64,000 bases of DNA from Diphasiastrum complanatum (lineage: Eukaryota; Streptophyta; Lycopodiopsida; Lycopodiales; Lycopodiaceae), in contig MU832090.1 in the NCBI GenBank assembly GCA_029204225.1, positions 23,866-87,865 on the forward strand, in the 5' to 3' direction. The notes under the pieces were generated by a model. That model ran no database searches. It was not told where the DNA came from and saw only the letters and a list, made by a program, of their open reading frames with translations. Below are positions 21,902 through 33,131 of this stretch, in pieces (position 1 is the stretch's first letter; each line of letters begins with the position of its first letter). Made by a program: the position numbers and the translations under genes.

Positions 21902-23150
21902 ATCTTGATAATCTTCAATAGATATGACTTGAGATGCATCTTAAGATGCCTTGAGCTTGGCCCCTTCCAGTGTTGAATGTAGATCTTCATAAACTATGAC
22001 TTCTTTGCTCTCAATCACTTTTGAAATAGAGAGTATAATGGCTTTATAGGCCTTCTTGGTGGATAAGCAGCCAACCATGATCCATGAGCTTGGATCATCC
22101 ATCCTCCTTGTTTCCAAGAGAATATATGCAAAGCAAGAACCTTAAAAGACACTAAGGTAATCATCCTTAGGCTTCTTGAATGATATTTCATATGGTGTAT
22201 CTCCTCCAAGAGCTTCAATACTCCTCAAAGCTTTGACCTTCAATGAGAACTCCATCTCAACATATGCTTTGAATAATAGGAAATAATCATGCACCATAAA
22301 CCTTGAAGAAAGAAGAAATGTGCATTTTGTGTGATCATCCTCCTTTGAAGACTTGGATACATAAGCAACATCAAGAGATTTTGCGCTCTCCCTTGTATTC
22401 AATTTGTAGATGCCTTCATGTCTAGATCCACATGCAAGGATTTCACCATCCTTTTTATCACACAATTGTCAATATGGAAATTGATATCAAGACCACCATC
22501 AAGTAACTTGCCAACACTTATAAAATTCTTTGTAATCTTGGGAACAAAAAGAACCTCTTGAAGAGATAGAACTTTTGATGATGCAAGCTTCAAGGGAATA
22601 GTCCCTACTCCTTGGACTTCTTGACTCCTCCATAAGGCATAATACTTGAAAAGGAATCCTTGGAGGTACACATATGTGAAGATGCTCCACTATCAATATA
22701 CCAAGAGTCATCCATCTTGAAGGTGGAAGAGGAGAATTTTGATGCCATAAGTGAGCATTCTCCATCACTTGCAATAAAGTCTTCTTTCTCATGAGAGATT
22801 TTGGCTTGCTTGAATTGATTCTTTTTCTTTAAGCAATTGGTGGCAAAGTGGCATTTCTTGCCACAAAAGAAGCACTTAACATCTTTCTTCTTATTCGTTG
22901 AAGTAGAATATTGAGAGGAATCATCATCCTCTTCATCTTGGTCTTTTGCTTTGTCCTTAATGAAGTATTGGTGTTGCTTTTTGCTCCTCTTCTTGTGCTT
23001 GGCAAATAAAACTTTGTCTTCACCATTATGATTGAGTAATAGCTTCTCCATCCTTAGTAGCTTGTTCTCTTGCTTTGATTCTTCAGCCATAAGAACACTT
23101 TGCAATGCTGTAGTGGGTCCCTTTCCTTGAATCCAAGATCTAGTCAATCT
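21902..23150 (-). pseudogene. Copia element F: gag, protease and shortened integrase
   Basis: The gag C-terminus (23147-22605) has the zinc knuckle CFFCGKKCHFATNC and the protease motif WYIDSGASSHMCTS. Next come the VPKITKNFISVGKLLDGGLD motif (22671-22399) and a small integrase remnant (FLLSSRFMVHDYFLLFKAYV, LKVKALRS). The latter jumps directly to the post-core linker EALGGDTPYEISFKKP, so the DNGGEY and Glu-containing parts of the core are deleted. The gag N-terminus and 5' LTR are missing beyond about 23150. Confidence 0.8.
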
Positions 23151-23159
23151 AGTATCAAA

Positions 23160-23298
23160 GAGACGAAGTTAGTTGTCATGCGTAGGTTCGTTCCCATGAG
23201 AGCGATAGTATAGTTCAGATTTCAGCATGAATGGAAGATCCAAATCTATTTCTAACATCCATTAGCCCTAAACATTAACACTACGATCCATTAACACT
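23160..23298. other. Junction sequence with a CACTA motif
   Basis: This short stretch between element F and the satellite holds CACTACGATCC at 23279-23289, preceded by TAA and followed after ~20 bp by the first satellite unit. It could be a CACTA-transposon terminus, but the five bases occur often by chance and no matching opposite terminus was found. Confidence 0.25.
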
Positions 23299-23597
23299 GC
23301 ATGAATTGATATTTAAGTCTATGTATCGATATATTTATTATAATAAGCAATAATTCATCCATTCATGTGTGAACATACCTACATGGGTTATACATGGGAT
23401 ATTATACCTATCGACATGTTCTATATTGTCGGTTCAACACTAATGCATATCATCGACGTGTATGAAACTATATATGACCTAGTTATACTAATTTAAAGGC
23501 ATGTTATGCTATCATATTCGTCTAACAACTTTTATTTGCCCACTTATCTACACATGAAGCCATACAACTTCAAAAAAATGTAATTTTTGGCATAAAT
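23299..23597 (+). repeat. ~370-bp satellite unit, left of copia E1
   Basis: One incomplete unit starting GCATGAATTGATATTTAAG and ending TTTTTGGCATAAAT. It is collinear with the units at 29459-32279. The copia E1 insertion point cuts it at TAAAT (23593-23597), which is repeated at 29459-29463 as the target-site duplication. Confidence 0.9.
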
Positions 23598-23881
23598 TGT
23601 GAAAAATTGTCAACTAGTAGTATTTTCCTAACTTGAGATTTTGTAGGCCTATGGCCAAATAAAAGTTAGAGATAGGTTCATACATGTATGTAGAGGCCCA
23701 AAGTATGTGTACACTACTTTTGAGGTCACATTAATTAGAGGAGGTCGAGTGTGGAGCTCTTCTATTGGCTCATAATTTGGTGCATTCCTATTTGACCAAA
23801 TTTCTAGGTATATGGGTGAATCCTATTGGACCCCAATTTTAGCCTATCATAAGACAAGTGGCCAAGAGGCACTATGGCTGC

Positions 23882-23889
23882 TATAAATA
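23882..23889 (+). promoter_or_regulatory. TATA box of the E1 LTR promoter
   Basis: TATAAATA in GGCTGCTATAAATAGCC, 285 nt into the LTR. It is the best TATA-type motif in the LTR, so U3/R should meet about 30 nt downstream. Confidence 0.7.
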
Positions 23890-24035
23890 GCCATCTCCAC
23901 GAGTATGTACACATCTCATTTTCATTCTATTGAATGAATGTTATGCTCTTTGAAGGTCCATCTTCTTCTCTCTCACTTTTTTGTTCATATCTTGCATTCT
24001 AGCCACTAGAATTGTGATTTCTTTGTTGCTATGGC

Positions 24036-24049
24036 TTCACACGTGTGAA
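24036..24049. promoter_or_regulatory. Perfect palindrome TTCACACGTGTGAA with G-box core
   Basis: A 14-bp perfect palindrome around CACGTG, about 150 nt downstream of the TATA box and so inside the predicted transcript. Copies of the same box occur in LTRs of E2, D and Y; the 3' LTR copy is at 29244-29257. Its possible roles are a bZIP/bHLH-binding G-box or a self-complementary RNA dimer site; both are inferences. Confidence 0.6.
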
Positions 24050-24250
24050 ATGCAGGTTGTAGGCTCTGAAGTACGGACAGGGACAGCAAGTTTCTGTTTG
24101 TGGAAGCTTATGATCAGATTTTGATGTTTAGTTGATGTTTAGTATGCTTAACATCACAATTTCTATCATTTTTTCAATCTAGATGTGCATAACTTCCATG
24201 GCCAAGATCTTTATGAAACTTTAGCATCTTTTGGATCTGAGTTTTTCACG

Positions 24251-24262
24251 TGGTATCAGAGC
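24251..24262 (+). other. Primer-binding site of E1
   Basis: TGGTATCAGAGC directly abuts the 5' LTR. It is the standard complement of the plant initiator tRNA(Met) 3' end. Confidence 0.9.
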
Positions 24263-24859
24263 ATTAGGCGGCCAAATGTGCAGGTTTTGCCAGATTTAGA
24301 AGAGATTTGTGGGCGAGTTTGCTTTTGTAGCATTCCAATCAAGTTTCTAGCTAAAAATCTTGTTGATTTATGTGTAGAAATTGGATCTTTGTGATCAAAA
24401 CATCATTTGTATGCATTTCAATTGAAGTAGGGCGAATTCCCTCTGTACTTATCAGAATAAGGAGACAAAAATTGTTTTGGAAAGAGGGAGATGCAAGATC
24501 CAACAAGATCCTATTAGTTTTCCATTCTAGCATATAGTTTTTTGATTCAATTTCTTGCTTCTTCATGTCAAAAACTTCAAAATTGATGTAACCCTCTGAT
24601 TTTCAGTTTGCTGAATGATTCAAGAGTGTATTTCAATCTTAGGAGTGAGGGAAAAGCAAGTATATTGAGGTTTGGTCTTGGTTTGATCAAGAAATCATAA
24701 AACTAGTGGCTAAAATTAAGGAAAAAGTGAGGAAAAGAGAGAAAAAGTAAGGTTTTAGGTTCCAAATCTTTGTGATTTCTTCTTGTGTTTCATTTGTTGA
24801 TTCAAGAGAGTGCTTAGTGCATTGGAACAAGTCAAAGATCAGAGATCAATCATTGCAAC

Positions 24860-27800
24860 ATGGCTACAAATGGAGGCTACATGTTGGAAAGCAATGATAG
24901 GCTTACCTCCCTCAACTATTCTACTTGGAAAGTAAGGATGGAGTCTTTGCTTGAGATGAATGAGTTGATGGATATTGTTGTAGGTGTGGAGGAGAGACCT
25001 TTGGCACCTCAAGAACAATTGAGGTATGACAAGAGGGCAAAGAAAGCCCTTCACATGATCAAGATGAATGTGACAAATGAGCTTATCAAAGAGGTTGGTA
25101 AGTGCACATCATCTAGTGAAGCTTGGGAAGCCTTGAAGAAGGTTTATGAATCCAAGTCTACTTCTAGAGTGTTGACTTTAAGAAGGCAAATCTTTTCTTG
25201 TATGCAAAAGAAGAGTGAGAATGGACATGCTTTTGTTTTGAGAGTTAAAGCATTGAATGATGAGTTAGCATGCATTAATGATGGCATAAATAATGAGGAG
25301 CTTGTTCAAGTGATTCTCAATGGCTTGTTGGATGATCATGCTAATCTTGTTCAAAGTTATGCTATCCAAAAATGTTTACCAAGTGTTGGAGACTTGCAAG
25401 AGGTCTTGTTGGCTGAAGAATTCAGGTTGCAAGCAAGAGTGGGAGCATCTTCTACATCTCAAGGAGGAGAAGAGGAGGCAATGTTCTCTAAAGGCAAGTT
25501 CAAGGGCAAAGGTAAAAGCAATTGGTCTAAAGGGCAAGACCAAGGTGAGCACTCTACTTTTGGCAAAAAGAAGGATAGATCTAAGCTAAAATGTTTCTAT
25601 TGTGGAGTCAAAGGGCATTTTTCTAGTGATTGTTTTAAGAAAAAGAGGGATCAAGGGGAAAAGCAAACCAATCTAACTATTGATGAGGGTGGGGATGAGC
25701 TTCTTTCAAATGATGCTTTTGTTATGTCATCTTGCTTGTTGGCTAATCATGGAGACATTGATCCTTGGTGGATTGATAGTGGAGCCACTTCTCATATGAC
25801 ATATCATAAAGAGTATTTTTCATCTTTAATGGCATTTGATGGTGATAGGAAGGTAATCTATACCGCAAATGATGGTGAGTGTGCAATCAAGGGGATTGGC
25901 ACAATTCCTATTTCACTTTCTACAAATAGGAATATAGAATTGAAAGATGTTTTGCTCATTCCATCCATTACCAAGAACTTACTTAGTGTAAGCCAAATGC
26001 TTGACAAAGGATTCAAAGTTGAGTTTGATGGTGATGCTTGCTTGATCAAAAAGGGGTGTAGTATCATTGCAAAAGGGAAAAGGCAAGGGAAATTGTTCAA
26101 GCTTGATGCATGTGTTGTTGCTAACCAAGTTGGATGCATGGCAAATGAACAAATGTCAATTCAAGAGGTATGGCATAAAAGGATGGGACATCTCAACTAC
26201 AAGGCCTTGGAGGTAATAGCCAAAAAGGAGGTAGTAAGGGGACTTCCCAAGTCTCTTACTTGCTTGAATCATGTTTGTGAAGAATGTGCTTTGTCTAAAT
26301 CACATAGATTGCCATATACTAGATCTATATCTAGATCTAAGATGCCTTTTTCTCTCTTGCATTCGGATATTCATGGTGTTACTACAATTAGCAATGGAGG
26401 TGCTAAGATGTATGTAACTTTCATTGATGATTTTAGTAGATTTTGTTGGGTTTATCTACTAAAGAGCAAGGATGAGGTGTTTGATGTGTTTGTCAAGTTC
26501 AAAGTTGCTATTGAGACTCAATTTACAACCAAAATCAAATGCTTGAGGAGCGACAATGGTGGTGAATACATTTCTAACAAATTCAAAGCCTTTTGCGATG
26601 AGCATGGGATCAAGAGGGAGTACACATGTCCAAGAACACCACAACAAAATGGAGTGGCCGAGAGGAAGAATAGAACCTTGTGTGAGAGTGCAAAGGCAAT
26701 GAGATTGAATGCTAATCTTCCTAAACCTTTTTGGAGTGATGCTTTGTTGTGTGCAAATTTCCTATGCAATAGATGGCCAAGTGTTGTATTGGAAGGAAAA
26801 ACCCCTTTTGAAGCTTTGTTTGGTACGAAGCCTAATGTCAAGTTTCTAAGAACTTTTGGATGCATTTGCTACTTCAACATTACTCTTGATGATAGAACTA
26901 AGGAGGATCCATCTTCAAGAAAGGGCATTTTTGTTGGTTATAGTGAAGTAAGCAAAGCATATAGGATTTATGTTCCTTCAATCAAGAAAGTGTTCACAAG
27001 TAGGGATGTCATTTTTGATGAAGGTAACATTCCAAAAGTTGTTTCAAGTGATGATGGTGTTGTTGCAACTAATGTGCTTGATGACAATGGAGTTGATGAC
27101 ACATTGGATGTGGATGTTGAAGAAGCCTCTTCAAGTCAAATTCCAAGGAGAACTCCAAGGCATAAAGTGAAACCCTCAAGGCTCACTTATGATGGCAAAG
27201 GTAAGCAAGTGGTGGATGGATCCAACTATGCTTTCCTAACTTCTTTTGATGTACCTTCATGTGTAGATGAAGCAAGGCAAGAAGAGGAATGGATCCAAGC
27301 AATGGATCTTGAGTTTGAAGCACTTATGAAGAACAACACATGGAGATTGGTGGAGCTTCCAAAGGGCAAAAGTGCAATTGGATGCAAATGGATCTTCAAG
27401 GTAAAGACAAATCAAGATGGATCTATCAACAAGTTGAAGGCAAGGTTGGTGGCTAAAGGTTATGCTCAAGAGCATGGCATTGACTATGAGGAAACCTTTG
27501 CACCCGTGGCAAAGATGGTGAGCATAAGAGTAATCATTTCCCTTGCAACTCTTTATGGATGGGATCTTTGGCAATTAGACATTTCTAATGCTTTCTTGAA
27601 TGGTGATCTTGAAGAGGAAGTCTACATGGAGCAACCCGAGAGCTATGTTTCTCATAGCAAGCCTAATCATGTGTGTTTTCTACAAAAAAGTTTGTATGGT
27701 CTTAAGCAAGCACCAAGGAGTTGGTATGCTAGGCTTAACTCTTTTCTACTTTCTCAAAACTTCACTATGAGTGAGTATGATCATTCACTTTACTTTAGAA

Positions 27801-28810
27801 TTAGTGCTAATGATGTTACAATCCTTCTAATTTATGTGGATGACATTATTTTAAGTGGAGGGAACAAGGAAGATATAGAAGATATCAAGAAAGCACTAAA
27901 AAAGGAATTTGAAGTGCATGATCTTGGTCTTTTGAGCTATATCTTAGGAATAGAAGTAATTAGAACTTCTCAAATCACTTTTATTTCACAAGAGAAGTAT
28001 GCTATTTCTATTCTCAATAGATTTCATATGGTAGATGCAAATCCTATTGATACACCTATGGAATCACATGTAAAGCTAACTATAAGAGGTAATGAAAGAT
28101 CCTTCGAGGACATTACTCTCTATAGGAAGCTAATAGGTTCTCTTATATATCTAACCATCACAAGACCTGATTTATCTTATTGTGTTGGTAGATTAAGCCA
28201 ATTCATGCAAGATCCTAGCATAGAACATTGGAAACTAGGAAAGAGGATCTTGAGATACATCTCGGGAACAAAAGATTTTGGCATTGTTTATAGAGGCTCA
28301 TCACCTAACTTATTTGGTTTTTCAGATTCAGATTTTGCAGGAGACCTTATGGATAGAAAATCCATAAATGCACATGCTATTTTCATAGGTGATGGAGCTA
28401 TCTCATGGATGTCGAAGAAACAAGCAACTATATCACTTTCTTCTAGTGAGGCCGAGTACAAAGCTTTGACATCATGCACAAAGGAGATGGTGTGGATCAA
28501 GAGGATGATTATGGAGCTTCATTTGCTGGATTTTTCAGAGAGTCCAATCATCTTTTGTGACAACCTTTCAGCCCAAAGTCTAGCAAGCAATCCGGTTTTC
28601 CATGCAAGGAGCAAACATATCGAGGTGGCTTACCATTTTGTGAGAGAACAAGTGTTGGCAAAAGAGATCAAGCTTGAACATGTCCCATCAAAGGAATGTG
28701 TGGCTGATATCTTTACCAAAGCATTGGGAAAGGACTTATTTTTCAAGCATAGAACAAGTCTTGGTGTACTTTCTAAATCTATGCTAAAACTAGTTGAAGA
28801 GGGAGTGTGA
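24860..28810 (+). CDS. E1 copia gag-pol polyprotein (1,316 aa)
   Basis: One open frame encodes all retrotransposon functions. Gag covers residues 1 to about 240; the zinc knuckle CFYCGVKGHFSSDC is at 245-258; the protease has DSG at 306-308 (WWIDSGATSHM). GAG-pre-integrase (VWHKRMGHLNYKAL) is near 435. The integrase core has HSDIHG near 500, SDNGGEY near 563 and the Glu in QQNGVAERKNR near 600. RT has YVDDIIL near 991. RNase H has SDSDFAGD near 1154 and SSSEAEYKAL near 1200, ending in ADIFTKALG. The start is the first ATG in a family-conserved context (MATNGGYMLE). The last codons lie in the polypurine tract and the TGA stop is within the first 5 nt of the 3' LTR. No frameshift separates gag from pol, so Gag excess must come from another mechanism. 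Confidence 0.97.
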   Translation: MATNGGYMLESNDRLTSLNYSTWKVRMESLLEMNELMDIVVGVEERPLAPQEQLRYDKRAKKALHMIKMNVTNELIKEVGKCTSSSEAWEALKKVYESKSTSRVLTLRRQIFSCMQKKSENGHAFVLRVKALNDELACINDGINNEELVQVILNGLLDDHANLVQSYAIQKCLPSVGDLQEVLLAEEFRLQARVGASSTSQGGEEEAMFSKGKFKGKGKSNWSKGQDQGEHSTFGKKKDRSKLKCFYCGVKGHFSSDCFKKKRDQGEKQTNLTIDEGGDELLSNDAFVMSSCLLANHGDIDPWWIDSGATSHMTYHKEYFSSLMAFDGDRKVIYTANDGECAIKGIGTIPISLSTNRNIELKDVLLIPSITKNLLSVSQMLDKGFKVEFDGDACLIKKGCSIIAKGKRQGKLFKLDACVVANQVGCMANEQMSIQEVWHKRMGHLNYKALEVIAKKEVVRGLPKSLTCLNHVCEECALSKSHRLPYTRSISRSKMPFSLLHSDIHGVTTISNGGAKMYVTFIDDFSRFCWVYLLKSKDEVFDVFVKFKVAIETQFTTKIKCLRSDNGGEYISNKFKAFCDEHGIKREYTCPRTPQQNGVAERKNRTLCESAKAMRLNANLPKPFWSDALLCANFLCNRWPSVVLEGKTPFEALFGTKPNVKFLRTFGCICYFNITLDDRTKEDPSSRKGIFVGYSEVSKAYRIYVPSIKKVFTSRDVIFDEGNIPKVVSSDDGVVATNVLDDNGVDDTLDVDVEEASSSQIPRRTPRHKVKPSRLTYDGKGKQVVDGSNYAFLTSFDVPSCVDEARQEEEWIQAMDLEFEALMKNNTWRLVELPKGKSAIGCKWIFKVKTNQDGSINKLKARLVAKGYAQEHGIDYEETFAPVAKMVSIRVIISLATLYGWDLWQLDISNAFLNGDLEEEVYMEQPESYVSHSKPNHVCFLQKSLYGLKQAPRSWYARLNSFLLSQNFTMSEYDHSLYFRISANDVTILLIYVDDIILSGGNKEDIEDIKKALKKEFEVHDLGLLSYILGIEVIRTSQITFISQEKYAISILNRFHMVDANPIDTPMESHVKLTIRGNERSFEDITLYRKLIGSLIYLTITRPDLSYCVGRLSQFMQDPSIEHWKLGKRILRYISGTKDFGIVYRGSSPNLFGFSDSDFAGDLMDRKSINAHAIFIGDGAISWMSKKQATISLSSSEAEYKALTSCTKEMVWIKRMIMELHLLDFSESPIIFCDNLSAQSLASNPVFHARSKHIEVAYHFVREQVLAKEIKLEHVPSKECVADIFTKALGKDLFFKHRTSLGVLSKSMLKLVEEGV
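28796..28805 (+). other. Polypurine tract of E1
   Basis: GAAGAGGGAG immediately precedes the 3' LTR and primes plus-strand DNA synthesis in the family. It also encodes the C-terminal residues EEG(V) of the polyprotein. Confidence 0.85.
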
Positions 28811-29458
28811 AAAATTGTCAACTAGTAGTATTTTCCTAACTTGAGATTTTGTAGGCCTATGGCCAAATAAAAGTTAGAGATAGGTTCATACATGTATGTA
28901 GAGGCCCAAAGTATGTGTACACTACTTTTGAGGTCACATTAATTAGAGGAGGTCGAGTGTGGAGCTCTTCTATTGGCTCATAATTTGGTGCATTCCTATT
29001 TGACCAAATTTCTAGGTATATGGGTGAATCCTATTGGACCCCAATTTTAGCCTATCATAAGACAAGTGGCCAAGAGGCACTATGGCTGCTATAAATAGCC
29101 ATCTCCACGAGTATGTACACATCTCATTTTCATTCTATTGAATGAATGTTATGCTCTTTGAAGGTCCATCTTCTTCTCTCTCACTTTTTTGTTCATATCT
29201 TGCATTCTAGCCACTAGAATTGTGATTTCTTTGTTGCTATGGCTTCACACGTGTGAAATGCAGGTTGTAGCCTCTGAAGTACGGACAGGGACAGCAAGTT
29301 TCTGTTTGTGGAAGCTTATGATCAGATTTTGATGTTTAGTTGATGTTTAGTATGCTTAACATCACAATTTCTATCATTTTTTCAATCTAGATGTGCATAA
29401 CTTCCATGGCCAAGATCTTTATGAAACTTTAGCATCTTTTGGATCTGAGTTTTTCACA
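28806..29458 (+). repeat. 3' LTR of E1
   Basis: 653 bp, TGTGAAAAATTG...TTTTTCACA, followed by the target duplication TAAAT. Nearly identical to the 5' LTR. Confidence 0.95.
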
Positions 29459-32279
29459 TAAATGACGGCTTTTGAAAAACTATCATATAAAGCAACAGAA
29501 ATGACAATTTTCTAGGCCATCATTTATTTCATTTTTTGCATGAATTGATATTTAAGTCTATGTCTCACATATACTTATCATAATAGGTAGTATTCCATCC
29601 ATTCATGTGTAAATTTATCTACTTGGGTTATACATGGGATATTAGACCTATCGTTGTGTTATATATTGTCAGATTCAACACTAATAGATATCATCGACGT
29701 GTATCAAACAATATATGACACACTTATATCAATTTAAGGGCATGTTATACTATCATATCCATCTAACTACTTTTATTTGCCCACTTATCTAGCCATTAAG
29801 CCATAAAACTTTAAAAAATGTTATTTTTGGCATAAATGATGGCTTTTCAAAAACTGTCATATAAACCAGATTAAATGACGATTTTTCTAGGCCGTCACTT
29901 AATCCATTTTTTTGCATGAATTGATATATAAGTCTTCTATCACATATATTTATCATAATAGGCAGTAATCCATCCATTCATGTGTACATTTACCTACTTG
30001 GCTTATGGATGGGGATATTATACCTATCCACGTGTTCTAAATTGTCAGATTTAATATCAATACATATAATGGATGTGTAACATTATGTGACACACTTACA
30101 TCAATTTAAAGGCATGTTATACTATCAGATCTATCTAACAATTTATATTTACCACTTATCTACACATGAAGCCATAAAACTTTTTAAAAATGTAATTTTT
30201 GGCATACATGACGGCTTTTGAAAAACTGTCGTATAAACTAGAATAAATGATGGTCTTCTGGCCCGTCATTTATTCTATTTTTTGCAAGAGTTGATATTTA
30301 AGTCTAAGTATCAAATATATTTATCATAATAAGCAATATTTCATCCATTCATGTGTAAATATCCCTACTTGGGTTATACATCGGATATAATACCTATAGA
30401 TGTGTTCTATATTGTCGGATTCAACACTAACACATATCATCGACTAACTATATATGACACACTTATATCAATTTAAAAGCATGTTAGACTATCATATCCA
30501 TCTTACAACTTTTATTTGCCCACTTATCTACACATGAAGCCATAAAACTTCAAAAACAATGTTATTTTTGGCATAAATGATGGCTTCTGAAAAACTGTCA
30601 TATAAATCTATATAAATGATGATTTTTCTAGGCCGTCACTTATTCCATTTTTTTCATGAATTGATGTTTAAGTCTATGTCTCATAATAGGCATTAATTCA
30701 TCCATTCATGTGTGAATTTACCTACTTGGGTTATACATGGGATATTATACCTATCGACATGCTCTATATTGTCGGATTCAACACTAACACATATCATCGA
30801 CGTGTATCAAACAATATATGACACACTTATATCCATTTAAGGGCATGTTATACTATTATATCCATCTAACTACTTTTATTTGCTCACTTATCTACACATG
30901 AAGCCATAAAACTTTAAAAAAAATGTAAGTTTTCACATAAATGACGGGTTTTCAAAAACTGTCATATAAACCAGCATAAATGATGGTTTTCTAGGCCGTC
31001 ATTTAATCCATTTTTTTGCATGAATTGATATATAAGTCTATTTATCACATATATTTATCAGAATAGACAATAGTCCATCCATTCATGAGTAAATTTACCT
31101 AATTGGGTTATGCATGGGATATCATACCTATTCACTTGTTCTAAACTGTCAGATTCAACACCAATACATATCATCTAGCAATTTTTATTTGCCCACTTAT
31201 CTACACATGGAGTTTTAAAACTTCAAATAAATTGTAATTTTTGGCATAAATGACGGCTTCTGATAAACTGTCATATAGATTAGAATAAATGATGGTTTTT
31301 TAGGTTGTCATTAATTCCATTTTTTTGCATGAATTGATATTTAAGTCTACTAATCACATAGACTTATCATGATAGGCGGTAATTCATCCATTCATGTGTA
31401 AATTTACCTACTTGGGTTATACATGGGATATTATAACTATTGATGTGTATAATATTGTCAGTTCAACACTAATACATATCATCGACATGTCTCAATCAAT
31501 GTATGACATTCATCTATATCAATTTAAAGGCATGTTATACTATCATATTCGTCTAACAACTTTTATTTGGCCACTTATTTACACATGAAGCCATAAAACT
31601 TCAAAAAAAATAATTTCTGGCTTAAATGACAGCTTCTGAAAAACTGTCATATAAACCAAAATAAATGACGATTTTTTAGGCCGTCATTTATTCAATTTTT
31701 CTGCATGAATTGATATTTAAGTCTATGTCTCACATATACTTATCATAATAGGCAATGATCCATTCATTCATGTGTAAATATACCTACTTGGGTTATACAT
31801 GGAATATTATACCTATCGACGTGTTTTATATTGTCAGTTCAATACATGTTCTTGTCGTGTATCAAACAATATATGACACACTTATATCAATTTAAAGGCA
31901 TGTTATATTATCATATCCATTTTACAGCTTCTATTTGCCCACTTATTTACACATGAAGCCATAAAACTTCAAAAAAAATATAATTTTTGGCATAAATGAT
32001 GGCTTCTGAAAAACTGTCATATAAACCAAAACAAATGACAATTTTTCTAGGCCGTCATTTATTCCATTTTTTTGCATAAATTGATATTTAAGTATATGTA
32101 TCAGATATATTGATTATAATAAGCAATAATTCATCCATTCACGTGTAAATATATCTACTTGGGTTATAAATGGGATATTATATCTATCGACGTGTTCTAT
32201 ATTGTCGGTTCAATACTAATACATATCGTCGACGTGTATCAAACAATATATGACATTCACTTATGTCAATTTTCCGAAT
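29459..32279 (+). repeat. Satellite-like tandem array, ~370-bp units
   Basis: About eight units repeat with the landmark GGCATAAATGACGGC at 29459 (cut by E1), 29831, 30201, 30571, 30934, 31243, 31618 and 31991. Spacing is 363-375 bp, apart from one 309-bp unit. Each unit carries AAATGACGG...CCGTCATTT dyads, TACTTGGGTTATACATGGG and TGCCCACTTATCTACACATG. Units are diverged by substitutions and small indels. The array ends abruptly at copia B. Inverted decayed units lie at 54340-54700 beside the CACTA transposase, so the array may be CACTA subterminal sequence. No coding potential is visible. Confidence 0.93.
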
Positions 32280-33052
32280 GTACGAGCTCCAAAATAATTG
32301 TTGTTCTGTAGGGGTCTCTGGTAAATGGCGTTTGGAACATCTTCCCTCTCATGCACGTGTCACAGGTGGTCAAACTAGTTGCATTCAGATGCTTACTCCT
32401 GTCCTAGATCCATGTTGGCTTGCTTGATACAATGCCATTGAGTTCATGTGGCATAGTCGCCTGTGCCATAGAATATCTGTAGAATCATGGGCTTGATGTG
32501 CTTGATCTGTTGGTAGGTGTACCCTCAAACGATACAGATAGCCTTTGTGTCTTCCTTGTGCGATCAACATACTGGTGCTGGCTTCAACGACATTACATGT
32601 TTCATCTGAAAATGTCACACAAATCCCAGCATCTGCTATCTTTGCTACTAATAGCAAATCTTGTTGCAGTGTGGGTATGAAGAGAACATCTTCGAGTCGT
32701 CGGTCTCTGCCGTTTGTATTGAGCCATAACGAACCAATACCATTCACTCGGTGTTTTGATCCATCTCCAAGTTCTATGAATCTTGATGGATCAGTACTTC
32801 AAAAATCAGACATTATTTGTCTTGATGTAACGAAGTGTGAAGTAGCTCCTGAATCAAGGATTACCTCTTGTGTGTCATATGTGGAGGCTATACACACGTC
32901 TGTACATAGATAGGCCATTTGTACATAGATAGGCCATCAAATTTTTATTTTTCTTCGACCTATCTTCACCCATCTTCGAGCTTTCTGGCTCTTTGACGTA
33001 GAAAGAACTATTATTGTTCTCTCGTTTCCCTTGAGACTGCTTGTTCCTTGGG
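32280..33052 (-). pseudogene. Copia B: 3' piece (protease to integrase start)
   Basis: On the minus strand this continues the gag fragment at 52490-53150: linker NNSSFYVKEPESSKMGEDRS, the protease region (IHTSS...VILDSGATSHFV-like, broken), then NGIGSLWLNTNGRDRRLED, FIPTLQQDLLLVAKIADAG, DILWHRRLCHMNSMALYQ and ELVHS at the start of the integrase core. It is closely related to element C at 59.1-59.95 kb. The left edge (32280) is a sharp junction with the satellite, so integrase, RT and the 3' LTR are gone. Element G inserted at 33053 (flanks ttggg / ttgga). Confidence 0.8.
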
Positions 33053-33131
33053 TGTTGGAAGTATTTCTACTTTCTACGGTGGCTAGGTCTAATGAAGAGT
33101 TCATGCGTAGTATAGTGGTAGATCGGTCGTC
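33053..33131 (-). repeat. Left LTR of G, first piece
   Basis: 79 bp, TGTTGGAAGTATTTCTAC...GATCGGTCGTC, nearly identical to 51642-51720. The piece is cut by solo LTR Y; its other part resumes at 40126. Confidence 0.88.

Larger units (their letters stand above)
23598..24250 (+). repeat. 5' LTR of E1
   Basis: 653 bp starting TGTGAAAAATTG and ending TTTTTCACG; the final G replaces the canonical A seen in the 3' LTR. It contains a TATA box at 23882 and a 14-bp palindrome at 24036. Confidence 0.95.
23598..29458 (+). mobile_element. Intact Ty1/copia element E1
   Basis: The element is 5,861 bp with two 653-bp LTRs and a 5-bp target-site duplication, TAAAT (23593-23597 and 29459-29463). By eye the LTRs differ at two positions only: G/C near 24061 and the last base (G in the 5' LTR, A in the 3' LTR). 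The internal region holds a primer-binding site, a ~600-nt leader, one uninterrupted polyprotein ORF and a polypurine tract. It is inserted in the satellite array. All parts needed for an autonomous copia element are visible. Confidence 0.96.

Noticed and set aside
29459-32279. Possible CRISPR-like repeat array
   Set aside because: Units of ~370 bp are repeated along their whole length with no short conserved repeat and unique spacers; the context is a plant genome.
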